Positions 1 through 11,657 of a stretch of 64,000 nt of DNA are shown piece after piece. Below the pieces are notes generated by a model, which saw only the letters and a program-made list of their open reading frames with translations, searched no databases and was not told where the DNA came from. Source of the stretch: Chinchilla lanigera (Eukaryota; Chordata; Mammalia; Rodentia; Chinchillidae); the NCBI RefSeq assembly GCF_000276665.1, contig NW_004955404.1:30774452-30838451 (forward strand), given 5' to 3'. Position 1 is the stretch's first letter; every line of letters begins with the position of its first letter. The translations under genes and the position numbers were made by a program.

Positions 1-352
1 ACACTTTCAAATTGCTATTACAAGATAAAGAATCAAAGGAACAAATGATGGCTTTAAAATATTTTGGCTCTGCCTCTCCCCTGTGATTGATAAGTTATAC
101 CCTTTAATCCTTTGACTATTGTCCTCCAAATCCAAACTGAACTCTTTTCATACAAGGTATCTATGAAAAAGGCAGAGTTTCTCATTATAGAGTTTCTGGT
201 GTCCTAAGTTCATGCTTAGTAGCCGTTCTTGCAATACTTACAAATGGTGATCCCTGAAGATATTCGTGGGGGTTTTGTATATTTCCTGCAATATAAGATA
301 TATCTTTGACAATTTGGGGTACATAAGGGGAATAAAAAGGATAGATGAATTA

Positions 353-736
353 GTCATCTTTTCCATCACTAGGACAAAATACCCAACACCTGAAACTTAA
401 AAAGAAGGTTTATTTTGGTTCACGGTTTCAGTGGATCCAGTCTGTGATCAGCTGGCTCCAAGGCAGAAATATTCTACCTGAATGGAAAGCTATCCATTAC
501 ACAGTGACCAGAAAGCAGAGAGAGAGAGCCAGGGAGGAGCCAGGCGTGAGAATACCTGCTTCCAGGTCGCTGCCCCAGTGATCTGCCCCTGCCATCCAGG
601 CTCCACCTCATAGCAGCACATTTCTCTCCTGAACTCATCAGTGATTCAGTCCACTAGAGAGTATAGTCCTCATGATCCAGTCACCTTCCAAGCACATTTG
701 ACTTTACAGGCATATTTCAGATCTAAATATGACAAC
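353..736 (-). mobile_element. MaLR-type solo LTR (minus strand)
   Basis: The segment begins with a run like 'ccatcactaggacaaaatac' and continues through 'ggtttattttggttcac' and 'ggctccaaggcagaaa', ending near 'catatttcagatctaaat'. This is the reverse complement of the 3'-to-5' order of MaLR (ERVL-MaLR) LTRs, in which 'gtgaaccaaaataaacc' precedes the polyadenylation region. No internal gag/pol sequence is attached, so it is a solo LTR or fragment. Four or more related copies occur elsewhere in the window. Confidence 0.7.
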
Positions 737-752
737 AGATAAGAAAAAAGCA

Positions 753-856
753 AGGCTAGAGTTGTAGTTCAATTGTATAGCTATGGTTTAGCATGTACAG
801 GGCCCTGGGTTCAATTCCAAGCATGGAAAACAAAGCAAAAAAAAAAAAAAAAAACC
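753..856 (+). mobile_element. Old ID-like SINE (tRNA-Ala derived)
   Basis: A diverged tRNA-Ala-like body is visible: 'gttgtagttcaattgtatagc' stands for the A-box half and 'ccctgggttcaattcc' for the B-box half, followed by a long A run to about 854. Flanking 'ataagaaaaaagca' upstream and 'ataaaaaaagca' downstream look like a degraded target-site duplication. Confidence 0.65.
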
Positions 857-1552
857 ATAAAAAAAGCACATGAAAGAAAGTTAATTCATTGAGACTGCTA
901 CTCCCATCCCCAACTATGTAATGTGACAGGTTTAATTTGAACAACTATGTTCATGAAAGTTTCTGGAGTCTTCAGGTCCAAATGATGTATTTCTGAGGTT
1001 CAGCGAATAAAACATCATCTTGAGTTTTAAAGAGGACAATTGACTACTTTCCTCTTCACATGTATAGCACAGCTTGGGGTCTCAGTATGACCACAAGTTG
1101 TGGTATTAAGCCTTCCTAGGAAGACACAGAATGGTACTAAGACATCTTGGTCAGCCAGAATAAGAGAATACAATCAGGTTTGCTCTTAAACACAAATGTC
1201 CTGTGATCCTGTAGGTATGCAAACAGTACTCATACCCCTTTGAAGGGAGAGTGCAAAGTGCTGTTTGGGAAAGGAATCATTAGATAGTGATATTACAGAA
1301 TTAAGATATCTGGATTAAAAAGATTGAGATGATGCAGTAAGCTATCATCAGTTTTTCAATTTTCCCATATCAGTTTCAGAGCGGCTGAAGAAGACAGCCT
1401 GATCTTATGAAAAAATGATATAATGTTCACATCTTTATTGTAATAACATCATATATTTAGTATCCCTTCTAATAAGGAATGCCTGTTAGATGGTATATTG
1501 TGAAACATACACACACTGATATACAAATGAGCACACTTGCACAATTTACAAT
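857..1552. other. Unannotated AT-rich stretch
   Basis: I recognise no gene, RNA or repeat family here. There is no long open frame and no splice-flanked exon candidate that stands out. Confidence 0.5.
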
Positions 1553-1676
1553 TTTTTCTCATATTTAGTGGTATAAAGAAGAAAAGACTTATGGTTAAGC
1601 ATTATTTAGAGATTTTCTCATATTTAATGGTATAAAGAAGAAAAGACTTGTGGTTAAGCATTATTTAGAGATTTTC
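1553..1676. repeat. 59-bp tandem duplication, two copies
   Basis: Unit 1 (about 1553-1611) and unit 2 (about 1612-1670) have the same 59-bp period. They differ at only two places that I can see: 'tttagtgg' versus 'tttaatgg', and 'gacttatgg' versus 'gacttgtgg'. Shared core: 'tataaagaagaaaagactt'. The high identity suggests a recent local duplication; no coding content. Confidence 0.9.
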
Positions 1677-2800
1677 CTTAAAAATTAACTTGAAAATGAA
1701 TTAAAAACAAATTATCCAGAGAAATGACTAGTCAAGAATTCCCCAGAGAATAATTAATCCAGTAAATAAGCTACCACAATTATTCTGCTCTGAGTAAGTT
1801 AATATGATTCATAAGGACTAACAAATTCTTACGAGTTACATTATCTAGACTTCACAATTCGGTGAATTTCATATATTTATTATTAAAAAAACTAAGCTTA
1901 TTTACAATTCTGTGAAATTCAGTAAATTACTTTGGACTGTTTGCATCAGGGATACTACCAATTGATTTGAAAAATATTTGTTTAGTACTTACCATATGCA
2001 TGATATTTCTTTACGGCCTAAAGGCGTGTCATAGAGCAAAAGAGACAAATTTCCTCTTACAAGTTTGCATTCTAACAGATAGCAGAAATTAAACAAAACA
2101 CAATAAAACTAAAGTGGATGTAAACTATATATCTTTTAAAAGATGGTATAAGAAATAGGGAAGCAGAGTAACATGGATTAGGTTGACTCTTTGACTTCAC
2201 TGAGGTGTTTTAGCAAATAGAGAGAATTTGATGCTTTAAATTCAAATAGCTCAAAGTAAACTCCAAAGATAATTTACAATATTCCTACAGCAGTGAATCC
2301 TCCTATTCTTACCCTATTTTGAATCTTTTATATAATAATTACTGCTTGACAGTATGCAAAGTAAATGATTTAACCTCATGTTTCTCTTGGAAGGTACCAG
2401 TTAATTCAAAATGTGCCATCAAGAAATATGAGCTATTACTACTACTTTTTCAGATATGTCTTTATCAAGAATGTGGGATGGGGCTGAGAATGATTACACA
2501 AATAAAAATAAAATAACACTCCCAAGAGTAGAGATTATTAAATCTTAAATTCAAAGCATAGGTTATAAAGCTATAATGTTCCACTATAGTGAAGGGAAGA
2601 TAAATACTACTCTACTGCTAACAAAAGAAAAGAAAAAAAAAGAAATAAATAAAAGGAGAGTAAGATTGCACTGTGTCCTATGCTAGGTAAATAAATACAG
2701 ATTATACATGTGTTAAGGACTTTGAACTCATCTGACTTTCATTTACTTCCTTCTGTTTTGTCATCTGAAATCTGAATTCACATTATGATTTATCAAGGTC
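1677..2800. other. Unannotated AT-rich stretch
   Basis: No feature is recognised. A purine-rich simple stretch ('aaaagaaaagaaaaaaaaag') sits near 2625-2655. Short open frames here have no recognisable motif. Confidence 0.5.
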
Positions 2801-2829
2801 ATTAGAAAGTTTTTGCTCATTCTATGATG

Positions 2830-3616
2830 TATGACAAGGCAGCCATCTTGTAAGGACGAGATCTGGTGTCTGGATTCCCTGATGACATGAGGTCATCCAT
2901 GCTGCACCTTCCCATTTATTATGTTCAAATTGTGCTTTCAAGTACAATTTTTTGAAGGATACTACCAGTGCTCAATGACATAGCCTTGTCCCACTGAGTA
3001 CTTCATCATGGACAAGTTTTCAGCCCTGTAAGAGTGAAGGTAATAACACGTCCTATCATATTGGTCATCAAAATATTTACATGAAGACAACAACATGCTC
3101 ATTGAGTAGAATGCAAAGTCATGTTCCAGGTCAGCATAGAAAACATGTTTTCAACATCTTTTTCCAAAGCCAGATGTAATATGCTTACAACTCTGATAGA
3201 TGACAGAAATCTTATGAAAAATATCCTCCACTATCCCACTGTGGGTGCTGAGAACATCCAGCTGTCCTGAGGTCAGCTAACAGCTGGTTGTTTCCTTGGA
3301 ATGCAGTGTCTATACCTCTGCCAGACACCATGGCTTACACTGCAGGCCTAAGGGCTCCTCAGGATCAAGCTGGGCATAGAGAACAAGCCTTGGTAACTTG
3401 ATTATTTCTGGAGAATTTTTCAGAACATTAATTTAGTTTTGAAAATGACTTCTGAATCCAAAGTCTCTTAGTGAATTTCATTAATCCCTGGATGTCTTCT
3501 CCAGTGACATCAAAATATTTTTCTACTTTATTCCTCTGTCCCAGTCCGTGACACTTGAAAGTTGCCAAAAATATCTGAAACTGGTAGAAAAGATTTAATA
3601 GGAGATTATTAATCAA
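2830..3616 (-). pseudogene. Coding-like relic of unknown origin, minus strand
   Basis: Reading the minus strand gives several protein-like blocks broken by stops and frame changes. The rightmost (about 3428-3616) includes 'KVEKYFDVTGEDIQGLMKF'. A further block around 3060-3250 includes 'IVEDIFHKISVIYQSC' and 'CKYFDDQYDRTCYYLHSYRA'. Blocks keep the same order and direction, as expected for a decayed retrocopy or transposon gene. I do not recognise the family. There is no poly(T) on the left side where the tail of a minus-strand retrocopy should be, so the origin is open and the blocks may be chance. Confidence 0.3.
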
Positions 3617-3639
3617 GCCTCCTTTTTTTTTATATTCTG

Positions 3640-4427
3640 TTGTTTCTTCAAACTTCTAGAAAAAGGAAAAGTAAGAAATATCCCATCAGAAATTCTGAAC
3701 TCTAAATATTGTCCATTGGCAAAAAATGTCAAATGTTAAATTCAGTTCCTAGCATAAATATGCATTCAATGATGCAAAGCTATCATATTCCTGATAATAG
3801 TTTTTGATAAAAGAATAAATGGCATCTCTATTGTACTCTCAGTAGGTCAGTGGGTTACTTTTGAAGAGTCCAAATTAATATATTAAGATATTGAGTTATT
3901 TCACTATGCTACACTGTTAGAATCAGTTATATTTGTCTCACTCTAATTCTTATGTTGTACATAAATAGTAGGATCACAGCATTTAATTATTTTCATCTTA
4001 TTTAACATTTTATTATGAATAATTTCAGATATATCCAAAACTAGAGAAACTTGTGATGAATCTCCATATAACCATTACTGTGATTCAACAATTATTAACA
4101 CACATCCAGCTGTGCTTCAACTATATTTATACCTACTATTCCAGACATAAATCATTTTATGTGAATATTAGCATTATAAATTTAATCATAAATATTTCAG
4201 TACATATTTCATGTTGATAAAGATCTTTTAAAACCATAGCCTTAATATTAATGCACATAAAAGTAATACTTTTTGAGGAAGAAGAAATAAATGAGTCCTG
4301 GTTAAAGCAGCATAAAGAGCTTGGCTAGTCCTTTTCTTTTTTTTTACAAAAAAGTTGAACAAAACTCAAAAACAACAATTTCAGGTTCTCTAAATCATCC
4401 ATATAGCATGTGCTAAGACAAATAGTA
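3640..4427. other. Unannotated AT-rich stretch
   Basis: No gene or repeat family recognised. Composition is strongly A+T-rich with homopolymer runs near 3625 and 4335. Confidence 0.45.
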
Positions 4428-4525
4428 TTTTTTTTTTTTTTTTTTTTTTTTGGTACCAGGAATTGAACTCAGGACCTTGTGCTTGCCAGGCAGGTACTTA
4501 TGCCACTGAGCTATATCCCTGGCCC
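4428..4525 (-). mobile_element. ID-like SINE, older subfamily (minus)
   Basis: On plus, a T run (4428-4451) leads into 'ggtaccaggaattgaactca' and 'gcttgccaggcaggtac', ending with 'gctatatccctggccc'. This is the reverse complement of a tRNA-Ala-derived SINE with poly(A) tail. It lacks the CCGGAGAAAAACC segment between tRNA body and tail that marks the younger subfamily, and carries 'gatatagctcag' rather than 'gatttagctcag'. Confidence 0.9.
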
Positions 4526-4529
4526 AAAA

Positions 4530-4675
4530 AATATTACTGATGGTGTAAAAAAGGTGATTGGGAAAGCAGAGGAGGAGGGAGGAGGGGGATTAAAAAACCC
4601 ATGTACATGTAACCATTCCCCAAGATGAATTACAAATATGTACTAATAAAATGAAAAACAATTTTATTATAACTA
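4530..4675 (+). mobile_element. Probable L1 3'-end fragment
   Basis: A G-rich polypurine tract ('gcagaggaggagggaggagg') is followed by 'gtaaccattccccaagatg' and ends with 'aataaaatgaaaaac'. A polypurine tract near the 3' end followed by a polyadenylation-like signal is typical of L1 3' UTRs. A similar arrangement recurs at about 19785-19925. The exact family was not identified. Confidence 0.45.
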
Positions 4676-5239
4676 GCAATTCAAAAAATCACAAAAATAG
4701 ACAAAATAGACAAAACTTGAACAATATTACTTATTTTGAAACTGCTATAGCTTGAAGTAAAACAGTAGATGTCCATGTTCTTGCCTGAGGCTATTTCTAC
4801 CTTACTCCCTGGAGCTTGGTCATCGATAACTGTAGATTTCCAGCCTTGGTCTAATCAGGAAAAGCAGCATATTTGCTGCTGCAGAGAGGGAAACTTGGAT
4901 TGGAGATCAAGCTTTTCAACTATACTTAAGTGAATCTAGTAGGAAATGAATGAGGAATACCTATGGCTTGAGAGAGTCCCAAGAGACCAGAAAATAAGAG
5001 GCATACAAGGACTGAATTAAGTTGTCCACACATCCCTATAAGACAAGAAAGTACGTATGGATATAGGTGAAATACTAAAGAACCAAGAGAAAAGTAAAAG
5101 CCAAGAGAGATCTATGAACTGAAGAGGAAATTTCATTTATGTATACAGGTTGACATACTAGAGTTGAAAAGGTTAATGGTAAGAGGTGGACCCAAATCAT
5201 TGTCTGACTGCTTGGCATGCAGACACAAGGGTGGACCAC

Positions 5240-6180
5240 GGGGAGTCAGGCTAAAAGGTGTAAATAATAATTTATTTGAAATTGTGCAGAGACATCAGTG
5301 GTCAAACACCACCAAAGAGATCCCAAACATTAAGGTTAATAAGGCTATTTTTAAAAAACATAACAAGTGCAAAGAAAGAGAAGATAAAATAAGAAATACC
5401 GACTATCACAAAATAAAAATAGATCCAGTATTATTTATTTATTTATTTATTTATTTTGGGTTTTTCTCCGGTACTGGGAACCGAACTCACGACCTTGCGC
5501 TTGCCAGGCCAGTATTATTTAAATATACTTTGTAATTGAATGTTATGAGATACACAAAGGAATAAGAAATACAACTGTAGTAAAAACTGATTTGGCATGG
5601 GTCCAGATGTTCGATTTACCAAAAGTTCCAAAGCAGTCATTATAAATATGTTCAAATAAATAAAGGAAACCATGATAACAAAGGCTGAGCAAATAGGAAA
5701 TCTCAGTTGAGAAAGAGAAACTATATAAAAAGCATAAAACAAAAACTTTGTAGCTGGAAAGCACAATAGTTGAAAATCTCAATAAGTAAGCTCTATAGCA
5801 GTTTAGAAATTTCAGAAAATAAAGTCATAGGCGCTTTTAATTTGAAGAACAGAGAGAATAAAAAGTTAAAGAAAAAATGAACAGAGTCTCATGATCCTGT
5901 GGGATATCACCAAGTATACCCTCATGTGGGTAAAGCTCTAGGAGAGAAGAGAGATGAGCAGGAAACAACGCAAAAAAACCTCACTGATTTGGTGAAAGGC
6001 ATTCATTCATACATACATTGAAAGTTCAACAAATTTCAATTAAGATAGACATAGAGATCTATCGTTACACTTACCATAGGTGATATGCTGAAAGCCAAAG
6101 ACCAAAGGACACATTAAAGCACAAAGTAAAATGTGACCTATGTACAGGAGAAAAATTTTATCATTTTTAAAATGGAGGTT
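5240..6180 (+). mobile_element. Old L1 ORF1-region fragment (L1M/HAL1-like)
   Basis: The text around 5875-6100 follows the order I know for mammalian-wide L1 ORF1-region DNA: 'aacagagtctcatgatcctg', 'gtgggatatcaccaagtata', then 'accataggtgatatgctgaa'. Frames are closed by stops, so there is no functional ORF. The fragment is interrupted at 5438-5508 by a truncated ID-like SINE, with L1-like sequence on both sides. Confidence 0.6.
5425..5521 (-). mobile_element. 5'-truncated ID-like SINE with TSD (minus)
   Basis: The SINE body (5438-5508) holds only the 3' half of the tRNA-derived region plus the CCGGAGAAAAACC-type tail; on plus it reads (TATT)n, 'tttctccggtactgggaacc', 'cttgcgcttgccagg'. It stops in the anticodon-arm region. 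Flanks carry a perfect 13-nt duplication, 'ccagtattattta', at 5425-5437 and 5509-5521. Truncation by incomplete reverse transcription explains it better than deletion, because the TSD abuts the break. Confidence 0.88.
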
Positions 6181-6539
6181 CCCTATCAAATATTTGGCTA
6201 TCCAAATAAATAATGAAAAATCTCCCCACCCTGTCATCAACTCTATTTTTAAAAGTAGTTTTCAGAATAATGAGTGGGTTTTCTAGTTTTCTACAGTGAG
6301 GTTTTGTGCTTTTCTTTCTCTCAATTTCATTTTTGAGTTGAACAAGAGTGAATATATAAGGTTTAATTATCTTTAACTTTTTGTCTAGGTTTTTTTTATG
6401 AATTCTCATAAAGATGTCTTACTTTCATTATACCTTCTAATTAGTTTTAGTTTGTATATTAAAGGCGACTTCATTTTTGTTCGATGACTTTTATAATATT
6501 TTATTTTAAATCTCATGTAATTATATTAATTTTACCATT

Positions 6540-7699
6540 GATTACTTTAGGCATCAAAAAATTAATCATTTCTTTGAGAAACTGAGGCTATCTCTTCTCC
6601 TAACTTTCAATGCATTTAATTCTGTCAACTACCTAGGCTACATATCTTTAAACCAGCATTAAATAGTGTAGAGATCACTGAATATCTTACTTTTACTTCT
6701 TCCTGAGTTCAGCAGCAAGTTGGGTTTTGAGATATTGCACACTGTACACAAACACACACACCAATAAATGTGTATGTTTATGGGTTTTTATACATAACGA
6801 CTGAGACAGTTAATGAGGCATCCAATTCCTATTTTAAAAATATTTTCAATAGAGGTAGAACTGCATTTTTCAAAAATTTTTTATCTATATTATGTGATTT
6901 TTCTCTTTAGTCTTATACCTAGGATGATTGACATTAATGGCCTTATGCAGCATGCCCCTTGTAAACCTAAAATGAAATTAACTTGATCATGATGCATCAT
7001 TTTTAAATGAACTGCTTAATTGTGTCGGCTAATTTTTTATTATTTTTGCACAGATGTTCATAAGAGAGTTTAGGCTATTTATTATTAAGTTTAGTATTTT
7101 TCAGGCTTCTGATAAAAAAATGAGGATTATTTCCTTTATCTTCTGTGCTCTGAATGGTTTAAATAGCACTAGAATTATCTTATTTTTAAAGGTTTGGTAA
7201 AGTTTCCCCTATTTCTTCTGTAGTAAGTGGATGGTTTAAATTTCTGTCTCCACTAGTTAGTTGTGGTAGAATGGCTTTTTATAAAAAAGTATTCATTCAT
7301 CAAAGTTTTCAAGTTTATTTGTATAAACTATTTTTTTATATAGCTGTGTGTATTACAGTGATTTCTAAAGAACTAATTATTTTTCATTTCCAGAGATTTC
7401 ATTGTCTTCTATGTTTCTATTTTTTCTTTAATAGTTCCTGATGCACACTGTTTTATTTATCATGTGTTCATTTACTAGATTTTTGAGTGGAGAGTTTAAT
7501 TTACACATTTTCATTTTTCTTGGTATAAATAATTAGTGGCATACATTTCTTCATATCACTATTGAAGTTACATTCCATATATTAATACTGTTCATTTTCA
7601 TAATTTGCAAGTATCATTGTGATTCAGTTTTATATTTTATTGTTGATACAATCATTGTTTGACAGCATATTTACAGTTCTTGGTGTGGGAAGACCTCAT
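6540..7699 (-). mobile_element. L1 ORF2 fragment, minus strand
   Basis: From about 6880 the plus strand reads like antisense L1 ORF2: 'tgatttttctctttagtctt', 'acctaggatgattgacatta', then 'aacttgatcatgatgcatca' and 'tttgcacagatgttcataag'. These follow the reverse-transcriptase region of L1 in the expected order. Numerous stops and indels show it is old. The left boundary is poorly defined. Confidence 0.65.
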
Positions 7700-7992
7700 C
7701 TTAGGCCTTGCAGGCTGCTATAAGAAAAATACCCCCAACCTGGGTGGTTTACCAATAAAAAAAAAATTATTCTTTATAGTTCTAAAGCCTGGAAAGTCCA
7801 AGAACAACGTGCCAGTAGATCTGATGTCAGATGCCTTCTGTGTGTCCTCCCATGGCACAACGTGTAAGGTAGATCCCTGGCATTAGGAATCCCACTCATC
7901 ACCTTGCACAGGCCTCCTTTTCTAATGCTATCACATTACATATTAGATTTCAATGCATAAATTTTGAGGGAGACAAAAACATTCAGGCTATA
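7700..7992 (-). mobile_element. MLT1-like MaLR LTR (minus)
   Basis: Motifs on plus: 'gcaggctgctataagaaaaa', 'cctgggtggtttacc', 'agttctaaagcctggaaagt', and the end 'aaacattcaggctatagc'. This is the reverse complement of MLT1-class LTRs. It sits inside the antisense L1, so it inserted after the L1. Confidence 0.7.
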
Positions 7993-8504
7993 GCTGATCT
8001 ATTTTATTATCTTTCAGTTTTCTTTGCATTCAAGTTTTTGGAATTTTTTAAGTTCTTCATTTTAGACTAAAAGAGCTTGCAAATGTTGTGTGCAGAGTTA
8101 AAAGGCATAGTTCTATTTTTGTAGTTCACAACTGATTTAGTTGTATGTACTGTGTTGTTTAGATCTGTATACTCACTAATTTTGTACATTTGAAATTTAG
8201 ATTGAGAGATGTATAAATATTTGTTTGTTTTCCTGAATCTGTATTTTCATTATAATGTGTATTGTTATTCTATTATATATTATCTAAGTATCATCATATA
8301 TTTATTTTAAATTGTAGAATTTAGCACCACCTTTTCTTGCTGCTTTTAGTGCTTTTTAATCTAAATTCTACTTTGGTCTGGCATTTTTGTCTATCTTTTA
8401 TTTTTAACCATTCTGAATCTGATTGTTTATATATGACTTGTATACAATGTATTGTTGCATTTTGTTTGATAGCCTATCTTCAGTATTTTTCTTAATAGTT
8501 TAAG
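7993..8504 (-). mobile_element. L1 ORF2 fragment continued (minus)
   Basis: T-rich antisense L1-like text resumes after the MLT1 LTR, for example 'aattctactttggtctggca' near 8360 followed by 'gatagcctatcttcag'. It probably belongs to the same L1 copy as 6540-7699. Highly decayed. Confidence 0.5.
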
Positions 8505-8820
8505 AGTCACTTTCCTCTAGGACAAAATACCTGACACCTACAAATTTGAGTAGGAGAAGTTTATTTTGCTCACAGTTTTGGTGGGTTCAATCCATGGTTG
8601 GCTGGCTCCAGTCATGGCTGGTTGGTTCTAAGGCAGAAACATCATGATGGACATGCCCCTCAGAGGAAAGCTGCTCACCCCATGGTGACCAGGAAGCAGA
8701 GAGAAAGGTAGGATGGAAGAGCTAGGACAAGAACTCACCCTTCCAGGTCATGCCTCCAACCAAGGCCCACCTGTGAACACATGGGACTTTGGGGGACCAT
8801 TTTAGACCTAAACCATAATA
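8505..8820 (-). mobile_element. MaLR-type LTR (minus)
   Basis: Motifs on plus: 'gtcactttcctctaggacaa', 'gaagtttattttgctcac', 'ggttctaaggcagaaac', 'ccccatggtgaccaggaag', ending 'ttagacctaaaccata'. Same family type as 353-736 and 35722-36125. It separates L1-like sequence on its left from AT-rich sequence on its right. Confidence 0.75.
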
Positions 8821-9304
8821 TAGTGTTAATTCACATTTATTGGTACTATCAAAATATTTGACCTCAGTTCTATAATAATACTTTACATATAGATAGAGAC
8901 CAACTGGTAATGGTCACACTAACATATATATTTGCATAAGTAAATTCATGAACATACTGATACATGAACAAATAAATGTTTGTAACACTTATCTGTATAT
9001 ATTTGCATTTTAGTCTGTTTACCTGTATAGGGTGATTATTTTATTGTATCTATGTTGTCAGAGCATATAACAATTATCTATAATTCTGTCTGCTTTATAA
9101 CTACTATCTGATCATATATATGAATATATAAATATATATGGTATCTCTCCAGTTATTCTGGTTGCATGAAAATTATGCTTTAAATATCCTACAAGGAACT
9201 CACCGGCAAAATGAGCCATAAATGCATGCATGTTCATTAACGGTTTGTTTATCATCCTTAAATTTGAAAGATATTTTGCCAAGTTATAAAATCATATAAT
9301 TTTG

Positions 9305-9525
9305 TTTTCTTTTTTTAATTTATCAATTTTTTTAATTTTATGGAAAAAAGGTAAAACAAAATTTTATAACAAAATAATAGGAGAAAGTAATAGTTAATAC
9401 ATTATACATTATTTTTAAAGTAGTTGCTTAGGGTACAAGATGTGGGCATAAAAATTTTACAGTCAATATTAGCACAAACCTTCCTTTTTAATGAACTAAA
9501 AGATATTAATCATATATCTGACTTG
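9305..9525 (-). mobile_element. Copy of the window's recurrent ~290-bp retroposon family (minus)
   Basis: Aligning by eye with the 32300-32570 copy gives shared landmarks in order: a T-rich left end then 'aaaacaaaa.ttt', 'aaaataatagga', 'gtagttgct..ggtacaagatg', and 'ttcctttttaatgaactaaaagatatta'. The last phrase matches 'ttcctttcaataaactaacagatatta' at 32500. The copy is diverged and has no obvious TSD. Confidence 0.5.
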
Positions 9526-9529
9526 GATT

Positions 9530-10960
9530 CTTTCCTTGGTATCTTAAATATGTCATTCCATTGTCTTTTAATATAACTTGTGGCTTTTCTCTTCTCTTCC
9601 AGTCTTAGGCAAAATTGTTTTATTTCCCCTACTATTTCTTCATTCTACTTTTTGCAGTTTTTTTCACCAGTGTCTCTCCATGTGGCTCAATCTCTAACAG
9701 AAGCTTTGCTTGTTTAAGAGTCCCACAAACCTCCCGTGCCATCTGACTTTCTGTGGACCTCACAATCAATCCTGAACTACGACTGCCCACCTAGCTCTCA
9801 CTTTCAGCTACTCTTCTCTCATTAGACTATCATGGTCATCAGGGTGTTGTTGTTAACAGGGTTCCTTTGGTTTTTAGAATACATGTAATCAGCCTGCTTT
9901 CTCTCTGACTCTCTGCTCAGTTGCTGTTTCCTCAGTTTTGTTGCTGTAGTAGTTCATCTCCATTTACTCAAAGTTAAGGTCAATAAAGAAACATTTTGGC
10001 CTAATTTCTTTGTAGGTATCTACAGTTTGAGATTTGTTATTTTAATTGCTGTTTATATATTAAAAAAACAAACCTCCAGACATCTGGTTAACTGAGCTAA
10101 CAATTAGACTGCTAATTTGGATTTCATTGATTAGCTCTGTTGGAATATAATATGTTTGTTAGCTGCTGGGCTTGTAAATTGAAAAGTTCATATAGTTCCA
10201 GACTGTTTTATGAGTCAATGCTCAATACTATTAGTTTCATGTAGATTTTTTTTTCCTTGAACTTTATGGCATGCCAAATTGATGTTTCAGGCATGAAAGG
10301 AGATTGGAATTGCAGGTAGTAAAAGGAAATGCATGTAACTCAAATTCATTCAAATGTAAATTAATTTCTCTGCTCTCAAATGTCTTAGCTTTCTCCCCTT
10401 CAGGTTAGCCTCTTCTATACCCTCAGTTTATTTGGTAGATTTTAAAGAAGCATCTTAAATTTTTATTTGAGATTTGTTCTCTTGGAAGGTAAGAAAGAAG
10501 GAGCAAATGTTGGCCTAAGTAAGGTGAACTTTTCAGAGTGTATTTTTTTTTTTCAGAGTGTATTCTTATGATCGTCTCACCTTGTAATGGAAGAAATAAG
10601 AATCATGCTATATGTTTAGGTTTAGATACTTGTACTACCTTTATTTAGTTCAAATTTGAGTTAAAATCTCTTTAAAAAGAGGCCAAGTTGTTTTACCTTC
10701 AAGTTTTTAGTGAACCTCTTTTACTTTAATGAAACAAAGTACCAACACCAACAAAAATTAAGCCATACCTCTTTTGGCTGTTTGAACAAGTATCTTTGAG
10801 TGCAGGAGTCTTTTGAGAGGAGAGGTCAATGGAAGCAGACTCTGTACGCTTGGATGTGGTCCGGTGGCATTCAGTGGAAGTTGTTCCATTGTCTGAACAA
10901 TGCCCTGGGTACCACAACCTATTCTTAAATCTTCACAGTTCTATCTTTTAGTCTCCATCT
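9530..10960. other. Unannotated stretch
   Basis: No gene or repeat recognised with confidence. The region contains T-rich tracts and short open frames without motifs. Confidence 0.4.
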
Positions 10961-10963
10961 AAT

Positions 10964-11160
10964 ACAGGGATTGGTAATTTTTTTTTAATTTTAAGGGCCA
11001 TATAACATATATTTTAGGCTGTGTGGGCCAGAATCTCTGTTGCAACTCCTTAACTCTGCTGCTCTAGTGAGAAAAGAATCATATACAAAGGCAAGGCCTC
11101 TTTTCTCACAGTACCTTATCTACAAAAATAGGTAGCAGTGTAGATTATGGCCTCATGTCA
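10964..11160 (+). mobile_element. hAT-Charlie-type DNA transposon relic
   Basis: The left end 'acagggattggtaattttt' followed by 'agggccatataacatatatt', 'taggctgtgtgggcc' and 'gttgcaactccttaactctg' is the well-known eutherian non-autonomous hAT pattern. The right part 'atctacaaaaataggtagc' matches the same element. A second partial copy of this family lies at 45200-45425. Confidence 0.75.
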
Positions 11161-11657
11161 TAATTTGAAAACTCTTATTCTAGAACAAGAGTCATAATGG
11201 AGAGTGAGACCTAGGTAAATCACTACACAAAAGGAATATTTAATTAAAATTCTATTATAGAGAATCTCCATCTTAAGAGGGGAAATGCCATTCAGAGAAA
11301 AGGAAGTTGCTTTGGGACCAATACTGGGGAAAGGGTTATGGAGTATCAATGGGAGCAGGAAGAAGCCATTTCTGTACTTTTCTTCTTTATGTACTATGGA
11401 TTAAGCAAAGTATTTTACCTTAAGTACAACCTTTTTTGTTTGAAATTAAACTATATAGGAAGATTAAAGATAAATATGAAGAGTCTTCTGTTTGGCTAAG
11501 AAAAACCCTTTAATGCATTTCAAGGCAATTTACAACAGAAGTGTCTATTCACTTGCATTGATTATATTATTGATGAATGTCTTTTACATGAGAATGGAGG
11601 CACAGAAGAAAAAAAGCAGAGATCACTAGTCCCTCCCTCTCTACATTCTTTGTATCC

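Noticed and set aside
5164..5535. 123-codon open frame on plus, the longest in the window
   Set aside because: It runs through L1 remnants and a (TATT)n SINE tail into an antisense tRNA-derived SINE, so it is a chance frame.
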